Origin: Cupriavidus oxalaticus
Lineage (GTDB): Bacteria; Pseudomonadota; Gammaproteobacteria; Burkholderiales; Burkholderiaceae
DNA length: 64,000 nucleotides
Reading direction: 5' to 3'
Assembly (NCBI RefSeq): GCF_016894385.1
Contig: NZ_CP069811.1
Coordinates: 782,501-846,500 of the forward strand
The notes under the pieces are model-generated. The model saw nothing but the letters and a program-made list of their open reading frames with translations, had not been told where the DNA came from and searched no databases. Shown here in pieces: positions 26,850 to 35,098 of this stretch. Numbering within the stretch: the first letter of the stretch is position 1; every line of letters begins with the position of its first letter. The position numbers were made by a program, and so were the translations under genes.

Positions 26850-28078
26850 GCTGCCTTCCTCACGTCTTCCGGCAGGCGGCCGACGATACGCTGATACAGC
26901 GCCACGTCGGTCGCGCCTTCGCTGCCGAACACCAGCACCCGGCTGTCGGCGGTCAGGCCAAGCTGCTCGCGCGTGGCGGGATCGGCCATGGCCCCGAGGC
27001 AGCCGGCCAGCCCCGCGACCGCCGATTCGCCCGCAACGATGGGTGCATCGCCATACCGGCCATCCGCCAGCAGGCGCACGCTTTCCAGCGCGGAGGCATC
27101 GTCGATGGTCAGGAACGCATGCGCGCCGGGATGCAGCACTTCCCACGCCAGCAGCGAGACTTCGCCGCAGGCGAGCCCGGCCATCACCGTGTCGAGGTCG
27201 CCGTGGACCGCGACGGGCTTGCCGGCGCGCGCGCTTTCATAGAGGCAGGCGGCCTTGTCCGGCTCGACCACGATAAAGCGGGGGCGCTTGTCGCCGAGCA
27301 CTTCCCAGAAGTGCGCGCACACGGCGGCGGCCAGCCCGCCCACGCCGCCCTGCAGGAAGACGTGGGTCGGAAGCTGGCCGTCCGGCAACTGGCGCAGCGC
27401 CTCGTCGGCCATTACCGCGTAGCCCTGCATCACGTCCTTGGGCACCTCCATATAGCCTTCGTAGGAGGTGTCGGAGACCACGAAGCGCCCCAGCCGCGCG
27501 GCGTCGTCGGCCGCCTGGCGCACCGAGTCGTCGTAATTGCCGGCGGTGCGGACCACCTGCGCGCCGTATTGCTCGATGGCGGCCTTGCGGCCTTCGCTGA
27601 CGGTGGCGTGGATATAGATCACGCACTGGCAGCCGAAGCGCTGCGCGCCCCAGGCTACGGAGCGGCCGTGGTTGCCGTCGGTGGCGCAGGTGACGGTGAT
27701 GTCCCGCACCACGTCGGCATAGCGGCCCGACAGCAGGTCGTCGACCGGCACGTCGCCCACGCCCAGCCGGCTGCCGATCTCGCGCACCAGCAGGCGGCTG
27801 ACCGCATAGGCGCCGCCCAGTGCCTTGAAGCTGCCCAGCCCGAAGCGGTCGCCTTCATCCTTGTAGAGGATCTGTGCGACGCCGGCGGCGCGCGCAAGGC
27901 CGTCGAGGGCTACCAGCGGCGTCGGTGCATAGCCCGGCCAGCGGCGGATCTGCGCGGCGGCGCGGACAAAGGCTTCGCCGCCGAGCACGGCCTGCTGGCG
28001 CACGCCATAGGGGGCGCCGGGCGTGGCCGCCGGGTTCAGCGCGCACTGCAGCTTCAGGTTGGGGAGCGGGTGGTTCAA
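26846..28078 (-). CDS. dpaL: Diaminopropionate ammonia-lyase
   Basis: This 410-residue fold-type II PLP enzyme shows the family's PLP-lysine motif GLGSFKALGGAYA (Lys85) and TCATDGNHGRSVAWGA with the catalytic Asp134, equivalent to Asp120 of the E. coli enzyme. The GGVGGLAAAV phosphate-binding loop and FGSEGATD near the C terminus complete the set. It converts 2,3-diaminopropionate to pyruvate and two ammonia in the cytosol. It is the second gene of the operon, 21 bp after rpiR and overlapping the downstream amidase by 4 bp. Plain threonine or serine dehydratases lack the TDGNHG and N-terminal pattern seen here. Confidence 0.92.
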   Translation of the reverse strand: MNHPLPNLKLQCALNPAATPGAPYGVRQQAVLGGEAFVRAAAQIRRWPGYAPTPLVALDGLARAAGVAQILYKDEGDRFGLGSFKALGGAYAVSRLLVREIGSRLGVGDVPVDDLLSGRYADVVRDITVTCATDGNHGRSVAWGAQRFGCQCVIYIHATVSEGRKAAIEQYGAQVVRTAGNYDDSVRQAADDAARLGRFVVSDTSYEGYMEVPKDVMQGYAVMADEALRQLPDGQLPTHVFLQGGVGGLAAAVCAHFWEVLGDKRPRFIVVEPDKAACLYESARAGKPVAVHGDLDTVMAGLACGEVSLLAWEVLHPGAHAFLTIDDASALESVRLLADGRYGDAPIVAGESAVAGLAGCLGAMADPATREQLGLTADSRVLVFGSEGATDVALYQRIVGRLPEDVRKAA

Positions 28079-28099
28079 GACAGTCTCCTGGGTTGGGGT

Positions 28100-28948
28100 C
28101 TAGCGATGCAGGTCGCCGTAGTGGTCATGGAGCGACTCGATTTCCTCGAGCCGCTCGCGTGCCGCGTCGCCGAGGATCAGCGCGATGCTTGTGCAAAGGT
28201 GGTTGATCAGGCTGACGGCCGCGACATAGGAGTCGAACACCGCAGCGCCGTGGTTGACGCAGCGGAGCACCACGTCGGAGCGCGCTGGCAGGTCCGTTGC
28301 GCTGGGATCGGTCAGGATCACGACCTTGGCGCCGACGCGGTTGGCGTGCGCCACCATCGGCCACAGCAGCGTCACGCGCCGGCGGAAGTCCATGACCAGC
28401 AGCACGTCGTCGGCGCCGAGGTCGGCCAGGTCTTCGGCAAGATTCAGGCCGGCGCCCGGCGCCAGCGTCACGCCCGGCCGCAACTGGGTCAGCAGCGCCC
28501 ACGCGTATTGCGCCAGCACGCGGCCGTTGCGGAAGCCGGCGATGAAGACGCGCCCGGCACCGGCGAACAGCGCGACGGCGCGCTCGACATCGGCCGGGTT
28601 CAGGCGATCGAAGGTTTGAGCCAGGTTCTGCAAGTCATTGGCGAGATGGCGGGCCAGTGGCGCCTGGTCGTCGACAGGTGCCTGCACGCCGGCCAACTCG
28701 TATAGCGGCGAGCCGCGGTCGGCCTCGTCGCGCAGCAGGGCGCGGACCTCGTTGAAGTTCTCGTAGCCGAGGCGGCGGAAGAACCGGCCCGCGGTCGCCT
28801 TGGAAACGCCGGCCTTCTGCGCCAGCTCGGTGGCCGAGTAGGCGGCGAGATTGCCGATGCACTCCAGGGTTACGGCAGCCAGGCGGCGCTCGCTTTCGGT
28901 GAGCTGGTCGTTCAGCGCGAGAATCTTGTCTTGCAACGATGAGGTCAT
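28100..28948 (-). CDS. MurR/RpiR-family transcriptional regulator
   Basis: The 282-residue protein has an N-terminal RpiR HTH (LTESERRLAAVTLECIGNLA, YSATELAQKAGVSKATAGRF, residues about 15-75) and a C-terminal SIS domain (residues about 120-260; RVFIAGFRNGRVLAQYAWAL, DDVLLVMDFRRRVTLLWPMV). SIS domains usually bind phosphosugars, but RpiR regulators of amino acid and ureide pathways also exist. It is first in the leftward operon with dpaL, so it should regulate itself and the catabolic genes. Three equal palindromes at 28962-29037 lie directly upstream. Confidence 0.9.
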   Translation of the reverse strand: MTSSLQDKILALNDQLTESERRLAAVTLECIGNLAAYSATELAQKAGVSKATAGRFFRRLGYENFNEVRALLRDEADRGSPLYELAGVQAPVDDQAPLARHLANDLQNLAQTFDRLNPADVERAVALFAGAGRVFIAGFRNGRVLAQYAWALLTQLRPGVTLAPGAGLNLAEDLADLGADDVLLVMDFRRRVTLLWPMVAHANRVGAKVVILTDPSATDLPARSDVVLRCVNHGAAVFDSYVAAVSLINHLCTSIALILGDAARERLEEIESLHDHYGDLHR

Positions 28949-28961
28949 GATCGGGTCCGAA

Positions 28962-28977
28962 TGAAACTTCGGTTTCA
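28962..28977. promoter_or_regulatory. RpiR-type operator, copy 1
   Basis: TGAAACTTCGGTTTCA is a palindrome with TGAAAC/GTTTCA arms, 13 bp before the rpiR start. It is the first of three copies with start-to-start spacing of exactly 30 bp, which places them on one face of the helix. Confidence 0.75.
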
Positions 28978-28991
28978 GAAATATAGGTTAA

Positions 28992-29007
28992 TGAAACTTT
29001 GGTGTCA
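28992..29007. promoter_or_regulatory. RpiR-type operator, copy 2
   Basis: TGAAACTTTGGTGTCA is the middle copy and the least symmetric, with one arm mismatch (GTGTCA instead of GTTTCA). It probably overlaps the rpiR promoter. Confidence 0.7.
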
Positions 29008-29021
29008 AATAGAATTCTTCG

Positions 29022-29037
29022 TGAAACTTTGGTTTCA
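29022..29037. promoter_or_regulatory. RpiR-type operator, copy 3
   Basis: TGAAACTTTGGTTTCA is the third copy. It lies 95 bp upstream of the divergent polB start, so binding here could also affect polB transcription. Confidence 0.75.
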
Positions 29038-29132
29038 TGAGGGGATTGTCGCGCACATATATGCCGCCGGTCGAGGGCGGCGCTTGCTTCGCTAGAATCA
29101 CGTCAATAGCGGTTTCACCCAAAGGTTTAAGC

Positions 29133-31499
29133 GTGGCACACCAGCAGGGTTTCATCCTGACCCGACATTGGCGCGATACCCCCGCCGGCACCGAGGTCGA
29201 AGTCTGGCTGGCCACCGACGACGGGCCGCGCCGGCTGCGCCTGCCGTATCAGCCGTCGATTGCATTCATTCCCGAGGCACAACGCGAGCGTGCCGAGGCG
29301 CTGCTGCGCCGCGAGCGCGAGGCGGAGTTGCGTCCGCTCAAGCTGCAGGACTTCAAGGGCAGGCCGGTCATGGGCCTGTATTGCCAGCAGCATCGGCAAC
29401 TGATCCAGCTAGGCCGATCGCTGCGCGATGCCGGCGTGGATGTCTATGAAGCCGATATCCGCCCGCCAGAGCGCTACCTGATGGAGCGCTTCATCACGGC
29501 CCCGGTCTGGTTCGATGGCGAACCGGACGGCGACGGCGTGCTGTGCAACGCCCAGCTGAAACCCGCGGCGGACTACCGGCCCACGCTGCGGCTGGTGTCG
29601 CTCGATATCGAAACCAATGCATTCGGCGAGCTGTATTCGATTGCACTCGAAGGCTGCGGCCAGCGCCAGGTCTATATGCTGGGCGCTGTGCCGCAGGAGC
29701 CGGCCGATGTCGACTTCGTGCTGGAATACTGCACGACACGGCCAGAGCTGCTGGAGAAGCTGAACCAGTGGCTGGCTGAACACGACCCCGACGCGATCAT
29801 CGGCTGGAACCTGGTCCAGTTCGACCTGCGCGTGCTGGTCGAGCATGCGCGCCGGCTGCAGGTGCCGCTGCGCCTCGGCCGGGCCGGTGCGGAAATCGAA
29901 TGGCGCGAGCACAACGCGCAGCAGCACTATTTCGCCAGCGCGCCGGGCCGGCTGATCATCGATGGCATCGAGGCCCTGCGTTCCGCCACGTGGAGCTTCC
30001 CGTCGTTCAGCCTCGAATCGGTGGCCCAGGCGCTGCTCGGCGAAGGCAAGGCGATCGACAACCCGTACGACCGCATGGATGCCATCGACCGCATGTTCGA
30101 GCAGGACAAGCCGGCGCTTGCGCGCTACAACCTGCGCGATTGCGAGCTGGTGACGCGGATCTTCGGCAAAACCGAGCTGCTGTCGTTCCTGCTGGAGCGC
30201 GCCACGGTCACGGGCCTGCCGGCCGACCGCAGCGGCGGTTCGGTCGCGGCCTTCACGCATCTCTACATGCCGCTGATGCACCGCCAGGGCTATGTCGCGC
30301 CCAACCTCGGCGAGCTGGCGCCGCAAGCCAGCCCCGGCGGCTTTGTCATGGATTCGCGGCCGGGACTCTATGAATCGGTGCTGGTGCTGGACTACAAGAG
30401 TCTCTATCCGTCGATCATCCGCACCTTCCTGATCGATCCGATCGGCCTGGTCGAGGGACTGGCGCACCCCGACGATGCCGACTCGGTTCCCGGCTTCCGC
30501 GGCGCGCGCTTCTCGCGCACCAGGCACTGCCTGCCGGCGATCGTCGCCCGGGTCTGGCAGGGCCGCGAGGCCGCCAAGCGCGACCGCAACAAGCCGCTCG
30601 CGCAGGCGCTGAAGATCATCATGAATGCGTTCTATGGCGTGCTGGGCTCCAGCGGGTGCCGGTTCTTCGATCCCCGGCTGGCCTCGTCGATCACCATGCG
30701 CGGGCACGAGATCATGCGGCAGACGCGCGCGCTGGTCGAGGCGCGCGGCTACGAGGTGATCTATGGCGACACCGATTCCACCTTTGTCTGGCTGCGCCGC
30801 GCGCGCACGCAGGCCGATGCGCAGCAGATCGGCCGCAGCCTGGTGGCCTATGTCAACGACTGGTGGCGCGACCACCTGTGGCAGACCTATGGCCTGGAAA
30901 GCGCGCTTGAACTGCAGTTCGAGACGCACTTCCGCCGCTTCCTGATGCCGACCATCCGCGGCACCGACCTTGGCAGCAAGAAGCGCTACGCCGGCCAGGT
31001 GGAGCGGCCGGACGGCACGGTCGAGATGGTGTTCAAGGGGCTGGAGACGGTGCGCACGGACTGGTCGCCGCTCGCGCAGCAGTTCCAGCAGACGCTGTAC
31101 GAGAAGGTCTTCAACCGCGAGCCGTACCAGGACTATGTGCGCGACATCGTGCGCCGCACGCTGGCGGGAGAACTCGACGAGCAGCTGGTCTATCGCAAGC
31201 GGCTGCGGCGCAGGCTGGAGGAGTACCAGCGCAACGTGCCGCCACACGTGCGGGCAGCCCGCATCGCCGATGACTATAACGAGCGCCACGGGCGCCCGCG
31301 CCAGTACCAGCGCGGCGGCTGGATCAGCTATGTCGTGACCATCGCGGGGCCGGAGCCGCTCGAATGCCGATCCGCGCCGATCGACTATGGCCACTACGTC
31401 GGCAAGCAGCTGCAGCCGGTTGCCGATGCGATCCTGCCTTTCCTGGACGATGATTTCGAACGACTGTTGTCGGGGCAGATGACGCTGTTTGCGCAGTAG
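29133..31499 (+). CDS. polB: DNA polymerase II (family B)
   Basis: From the GTG at 29133 the product has 788 residues, close to the 783 of E. coli Pol II; the open frame upstream to 29037 overlaps operator DNA and lacks family similarity. The 3'-5' exonuclease ExoI motif is [10 protein letters not shown] (Asp158, Glu160). Polymerase motif A is [13 protein letters not shown] (from residue 420), motif [16 protein letters not shown], and motif [10 protein letters not shown] (Asp546, Asp548); all catalytic residues are present. Pol II takes part in translesion synthesis and replication restart. No LexA box of the CTGT-N8-ACAG type is visible upstream, unlike the SOS-controlled E. coli gene. Confidence 0.95.
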   Translation: MAHQQGFILTRHWRDTPAGTEVEVWLATDDGPRRLRLPYQPSIAFIPEAQRERAEALLRREREAELRPLKLQDFKGRPVMGLYCQQHRQLIQLGRSLRDAGVDVYEADIRPPERYLMERFITAPVWFDGEPDGDGVLCNAQLKPAADYRPTLRLVSLDIETNAFGELYSIALEGCGQRQVYMLGAVPQEPADVDFVLEYCTTRPELLEKLNQWLAEHDPDAIIGWNLVQFDLRVLVEHARRLQVPLRLGRAGAEIEWREHNAQQHYFASAPGRLIIDGIEALRSATWSFPSFSLESVAQALLGEGKAIDNPYDRMDAIDRMFEQDKPALARYNLRDCELVTRIFGKTELLSFLLERATVTGLPADRSGGSVAAFTHLYMPLMHRQGYVAPNLGELAPQASPGGFVMDSRPGLYESVLVLDYKSLYPSIIRTFLIDPIGLVEGLAHPDDADSVPGFRGARFSRTRHCLPAIVARVWQGREAAKRDRNKPLAQALKIIMNAFYGVLGSSGCRFFDPRLASSITMRGHEIMRQTRALVEARGYEVIYGDTDSTFVWLRRARTQADAQQIGRSLVAYVNDWWRDHLWQTYGLESALELQFETHFRRFLMPTIRGTDLGSKKRYAGQVERPDGTVEMVFKGLETVRTDWSPLAQQFQQTLYEKVFNREPYQDYVRDIVRRTLAGELDEQLVYRKRLRRRLEEYQRNVPPHVRAARIADDYNERHGRPRQYQRGGWISYVVTIAGPEPLECRSAPIDYGHYVGKQLQPVADAILPFLDDDFERLLSGQMTLFAQ

Positions 31500-31546
31500 G
31501 GCAGCGTTACAGCACCCTGGCACCCGCACCCTGGCACCCTGGCATG

Positions 31547-32950
31547 TCAGGCGCCGGTCCCGCTGTCGGTTTCGTTGCCGGTCTCATTTATCGCAGCCAT
31601 CAGGTCGTCAGGATGGACCATCAATTCGCGCACTTGCCACAGCGTCGGATATTGGTTGAGCACGCTGTGCCAGCGGGGCGATTCCAGTAGCTGGTGCCAG
31701 ACCGGCGCAAGCGCGGCTGAATTCGCGGCTTGTGCGTGCGCCAGCGCGCCAGCGAAGTCGAGGCTGGCCTGCGCCGACAGCAGCTGCATCCGGCTGGCGG
31801 CGCCGAGCAGGCGCGGACCGGCTTCGGCAGGCGCATCGCAGCAATACAGCACCGTGCCGGCAAGGCCGGCCGCGTCGGCGCGCAGCGCGCCGAGCGAGGC
31901 ACCATGCAGGCGTACCACGCCTTGCTGCGTATCGAACGCATAGACCGTGTCCCTGTCGGCATGCGCCAGCAAGCGCAGGCCGCGCAGCAGCTTGGGCAGG
32001 TCGGTGGTGGCGGCATCGACGGAGGCCTTGGCCTCTGCGAGCAGGCAGATCTCCCACGCCGGTGGTTCCTCAACCGGCAGCACCTGCCTGAGCAGCACCG
32101 CATCCCATTCGGTCTTGGCACGTTCATGCGTGGCGGGGATCGAAGCCGGCACGCGCATCGAGGTCACGACACGGTATGACGCCGGCGCTCGCCCGGACGC
32201 GTTGAGTCGCTGCGCCAGCGCCTCCAGTGCCTGTGCGGCCTGTGCCTCGACGGCAGCGCCACGCTGCCGGGCGGCGACGCCTTGCGCACTGGCGCCGGCG
32301 CTTCCGGAGCGGGGGCCATGCCGCTCCCACAGCAGCTGGTACTGGCGGACCAGGTCATCGGACGCCAGCGCTTCAAGACGCTGCAGGCGCTTCAGCGCGG
32401 GACTGTCGAGCAGCCTGGCCAGGCCCTGGGCACCGTTCGCGATCTCCGGCATATCGGGCAGGCTGCGCACGGCTTCGTGCAGCGCGGACCAGGATGAGGC
32501 GGCGGCGCAGGCGTGGAGCCGGGCCAATGCTTCGCGCCACGGACCTGGCACGAGGCGTTGCTGCCGGCCCGGATGGGCGATGGCATTGACGGCGGCCTGG
32601 ACTTCGCGGCGGTCCTGGCCGGCGCCCGCGGACAGCGAGGCGTACTCGCGCACGTGCGCCGCCCGGTGCCGCATGACCATGGCCTGGAACACCGGGTCGC
32701 CCGCATCCGCGCGCAGCGCTTCGCGGATCAGGTGCGCGAGCGCGTCGACGAAGCGGTCTTTCAGGGCCGCGGTTGGCGTGTCCCCGCGTGCCACGGCTGC
32801 GCGAGCCTGTTCGATCGCGAGCGCGAGCGTCGTGGCCGGGCTGTGTGACTGCGGATCGGAAACTGCGGCGGCACTTGCCGGCAGGCGATAGCGGCGCGCG
32901 ACGGCGCGAAGCGTTGCATCGAGTAGAGCAGGCGCGGACAACGGTGGCAT
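31547..32950 (-). CDS. Uncharacterised protein with PD-(D/E)XK-like residues, convergent with polB
   Basis: The 467-residue product (ATG at 32950) matches no family I can name. Its N-terminal half is helical and Ala/Arg-rich. From about residue 228 a pattern of the restriction-endonuclease fold appears: a helix with RGAAVEAQAAQALEALA (Glu about 235), then TEWDAVLL (Asp283) and, 22 residues later, LLAEAKAS (Glu306-x-Lys308), followed by a strand/helix region. D...ExK with a preceding helix Glu is the core PD-(D/E)XK arrangement. It is convergent with polB, 47 bp from its stop. A nuclease role is inference; no histidine-metal or ATPase motif is seen. Confidence 0.6.
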   Translation of the reverse strand: MPPLSAPALLDATLRAVARRYRLPASAAAVSDPQSHSPATTLALAIEQARAAVARGDTPTAALKDRFVDALAHLIREALRADAGDPVFQAMVMRHRAAHVREYASLSAGAGQDRREVQAAVNAIAHPGRQQRLVPGPWREALARLHACAAASSWSALHEAVRSLPDMPEIANGAQGLARLLDSPALKRLQRLEALASDDLVRQYQLLWERHGPRSGSAGASAQGVAARQRGAAVEAQAAQALEALAQRLNASGRAPASYRVVTSMRVPASIPATHERAKTEWDAVLLRQVLPVEEPPAWEICLLAEAKASVDAATTDLPKLLRGLRLLAHADRDTVYAFDTQQGVVRLHGASLGALRADAAGLAGTVLYCCDAPAEAGPRLLGAASRMQLLSAQASLDFAGALAHAQAANSAALAPVWHQLLESPRWHSVLNQYPTLWQVRELMVHPDDLMAAINETGNETDSGTGA

Positions 32951-33313
32951 GGCAAAGGAAGAGGGGGCGCAGGGGCCGCACACGGCCGGCGCACGCGGAC
33001 CTGGTCAAGTCTCGGCAATCCGCAAGGGTTTGTCCATCGCGGACACGGCTCGCTGTACGTTAATGACGGATTTCCGACATGCGGCGCATGGCCGGAAATC
33101 CGCAGGCGGGCGCTGCTGGCCGCATGGGCGTCGCGGCGTTTCCACAGCGCCGTCCGTGTGCTTCCTCATTCGCCTTGCGCCGTAATAGAATCGGGGCTTT
33201 GCAAATACCGTGCGGGGTACCGACAGGCTTGACGCGTCCTGTCGTCAAGGTCCCGGCATGACAACAATCCCCGGCGACAGCGTGGCCGGGCAGGGCGGGT
33301 CGATTCACACCGT
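32951..33313. other. Intergenic region upstream of the GGDEF-EAL gene
   Basis: No gene is evident. The notable element is a pair of overlapping, mutually exclusive hairpins at 33221-33249: CGACAGG (33221-33227) can pair with CCTGTCG (33238-33244), or CTTGACG (33228-33234) with CGTCAAG (33243-33249). If transcribed, this lies in the 5' leader of the GGDEF-EAL gene. The conserved core of the known c-di-GMP riboswitches is not seen. Confidence 0.4.
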
Positions 33314-35095
33314 ATGCACGCATTCACGTATGACGCCGTCCTGGCGAACGACGAAGCGGAATGGGCCCGCGACGACGAGGCGGATCGCGCGCCGCCATCT
33401 CCGGCCGGGCGGCACGGCTGGGCCTTGCTGGAAGCGTCGGAAGGGCTGGCCCTGCATGTCGGCCTGACCGGCCAGATCCTGCACGCCACCCGTGCATCGG
33501 GCGCGCTGCTGGGCCTGCCGTACGCGTACCTGAGCCGCGCGGCCATGCGCGACATTCTTCCCATCGGCGAATACGAACGCACCGCTGCGCTGTGGCAGGC
33601 CTGCCTGCTGGATGGCCAGGCCCGGCGGACCACCGTCCGGTTCACCGATGCCTCGGCCGGCAGCCGCTATGTCGATCTGCAGATCCGCCGCGACACCGAC
33701 GAATCCGGACAGGCCTCGCTGCTGCTGTTCGGGACCGATGTCACGGCGTGGATGCAGAAGCTGCAGCAGCTGACGGAACAGTCGCTGATCGATCCGTTGA
33801 CCGGGATCGGCAACCGCAACCTCATTCGCCGCCGGATTGAACAGTACCTGGCCGGGGAGCATCCGGCGGGACGCCGGCTGGCGGTCGCGCTGATGGACCT
33901 GGACGGATTCAAGAAGATCAACGATTCCCTCGGGCATGGCGCCGGCGATGCCTTGCTGAAGGAAATGGCGGCCCGTTTGCGCGGCGTGCTGCGCGGGACG
34001 GACACCGTGGCGCGGCTGGGCGGCGATGAATTCGTATTGCTGCTCGAGAACATCGCTGCCGACGAGGCAGCCGCCGACATCGTTGAACAGGTCATGCGGA
34101 TATGCCGACAGCCATTCCAGCTGTCCGCACGCCAGATCCGTGTCACCACCAGCATCGGACTGGCCTTCGCCACCGGCGCCCAGGATTCCGATGCCGAGCT
34201 GCTGCGGCGCGCCGACCGGGCCATGTACGAGGCGAAGACGCTCGGCGGCAACCGGTGTTTCCGCTATTCGCCGGAGTTCGACGAGAGGCTCAACGAGCAG
34301 TTCCGCATCGAGCAAGACCTGTTCGAGGCCGTGCACAACGGCGAACTGTCGCTGCAGTACCAGCCCATCGTCAGCCTCGATGGCAGCAACCTGTGCGCGG
34401 TCGAGGCGCTGATGCGCTGGGATCGGGCCGGCCGCGCCGTGTCTCCCGAGATCTTCGTGCCGGTCGCGGAAAACAACGGCCTGATCCATCATCTCGGCGC
34501 CTGGGTGCTGCGCTGCGCCTGCGCCCAGCTTGCCATGTGGGATGCCAGGGGTGCGCACGTCGGCTACGTGTCGGTCAATGTGTCGCCGGTGCAGTTCAGC
34601 CATCCGGGCTTTGCCGACCAGGTGCGTAGCGCGATCCGCGATACCGGTGTCTGCGCCGGCCGGCTGGTGCTGGAAATCACCGAGGGGGCGCTGATGATCG
34701 ATCCCGAAGCGGCGGGCCACGTCCTGACCGAGTTGCGGGCGCTGGGCATCCGCTTTGCGGTGGACGATTTTGGCACCGGCTACTCCAGCCTTTCATACCT
34801 GCGCCGGTTTCCGCTGTCGGCACTGAAGATCGACCGCAGCTTTGTCGCCGACATGGTCGATTCGCCGCACGCGCAGACCATTGTCTATGCGGTGCTCTCG
34901 CTGGCGCGCGAGCTTGGGCTGGCGGCGATCGCCGAAGGCGTCGAGACGGCATGCCAGCGCGAGCTGCTGGCCGCGCAGCGCTGCGAGATGGCACAGGGCT
35001 GGCACTATGGGCACGCCATGAGTCCCGCCGACCTCGAGGCGGCTTTCGCCGCGGGCAGGTGGCGCCTGGACGCCCCGACCCTGTTGCCGCAATGA
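33314..35095 (+). CDS. PAS-GGDEF-EAL c-di-GMP turnover protein
   Basis: The 593-residue protein has a PAS-like N-terminal domain (residues about 35-150), a GGDEF domain starting at [12 protein letters not shown] and an EAL domain. The cyclase loop ARLGGDEF is intact and is preceded by a complete inhibitory I-site, RGTD, five residues earlier. EAL residues are also complete: [46 protein letters not shown] and the Gln in AQGWHYG. Both activities are therefore possible, with the balance probably set by the PAS domain. No membrane helix is present. The HDOD gene follows after only 3 bp, so they form an operon. Confidence 0.92.
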   Translation: MHAFTYDAVLANDEAEWARDDEADRAPPSPAGRHGWALLEASEGLALHVGLTGQILHATRASGALLGLPYAYLSRAAMRDILPIGEYERTAALWQACLLDGQARRTTVRFTDASAGSRYVDLQIRRDTDESGQASLLLFGTDVTAWMQKLQQLTEQSLIDPLTGIGNRNLIRRRIEQYLAGEHPAGRRLAVALMDLDGFKKINDSLGHGAGDALLKEMAARLRGVLRGTDTVARLGGDEFVLLLENIAADEAAADIVEQVMRICRQPFQLSARQIRVTTSIGLAFATGAQDSDAELLRRADRAMYEAKTLGGNRCFRYSPEFDERLNEQFRIEQDLFEAVHNGELSLQYQPIVSLDGSNLCAVEALMRWDRAGRAVSPEIFVPVAENNGLIHHLGAWVLRCACAQLAMWDARGAHVGYVSVNVSPVQFSHPGFADQVRSAIRDTGVCAGRLVLEITEGALMIDPEAAGHVLTELRALGIRFAVDDFGTGYSSLSYLRRFPLSALKIDRSFVADMVDSPHAQTIVYAVLSLARELGLAAIAEGVETACQRELLAAQRCEMAQGWHYGHAMSPADLEAAFAAGRWRLDAPTLLPQ

Positions 35096-35098
35096 GGC

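Noticed and set aside
28949..29132. A LexA box for polB
   Set aside because: No CTGT-N8-ACAG sequence is present in the upstream region.
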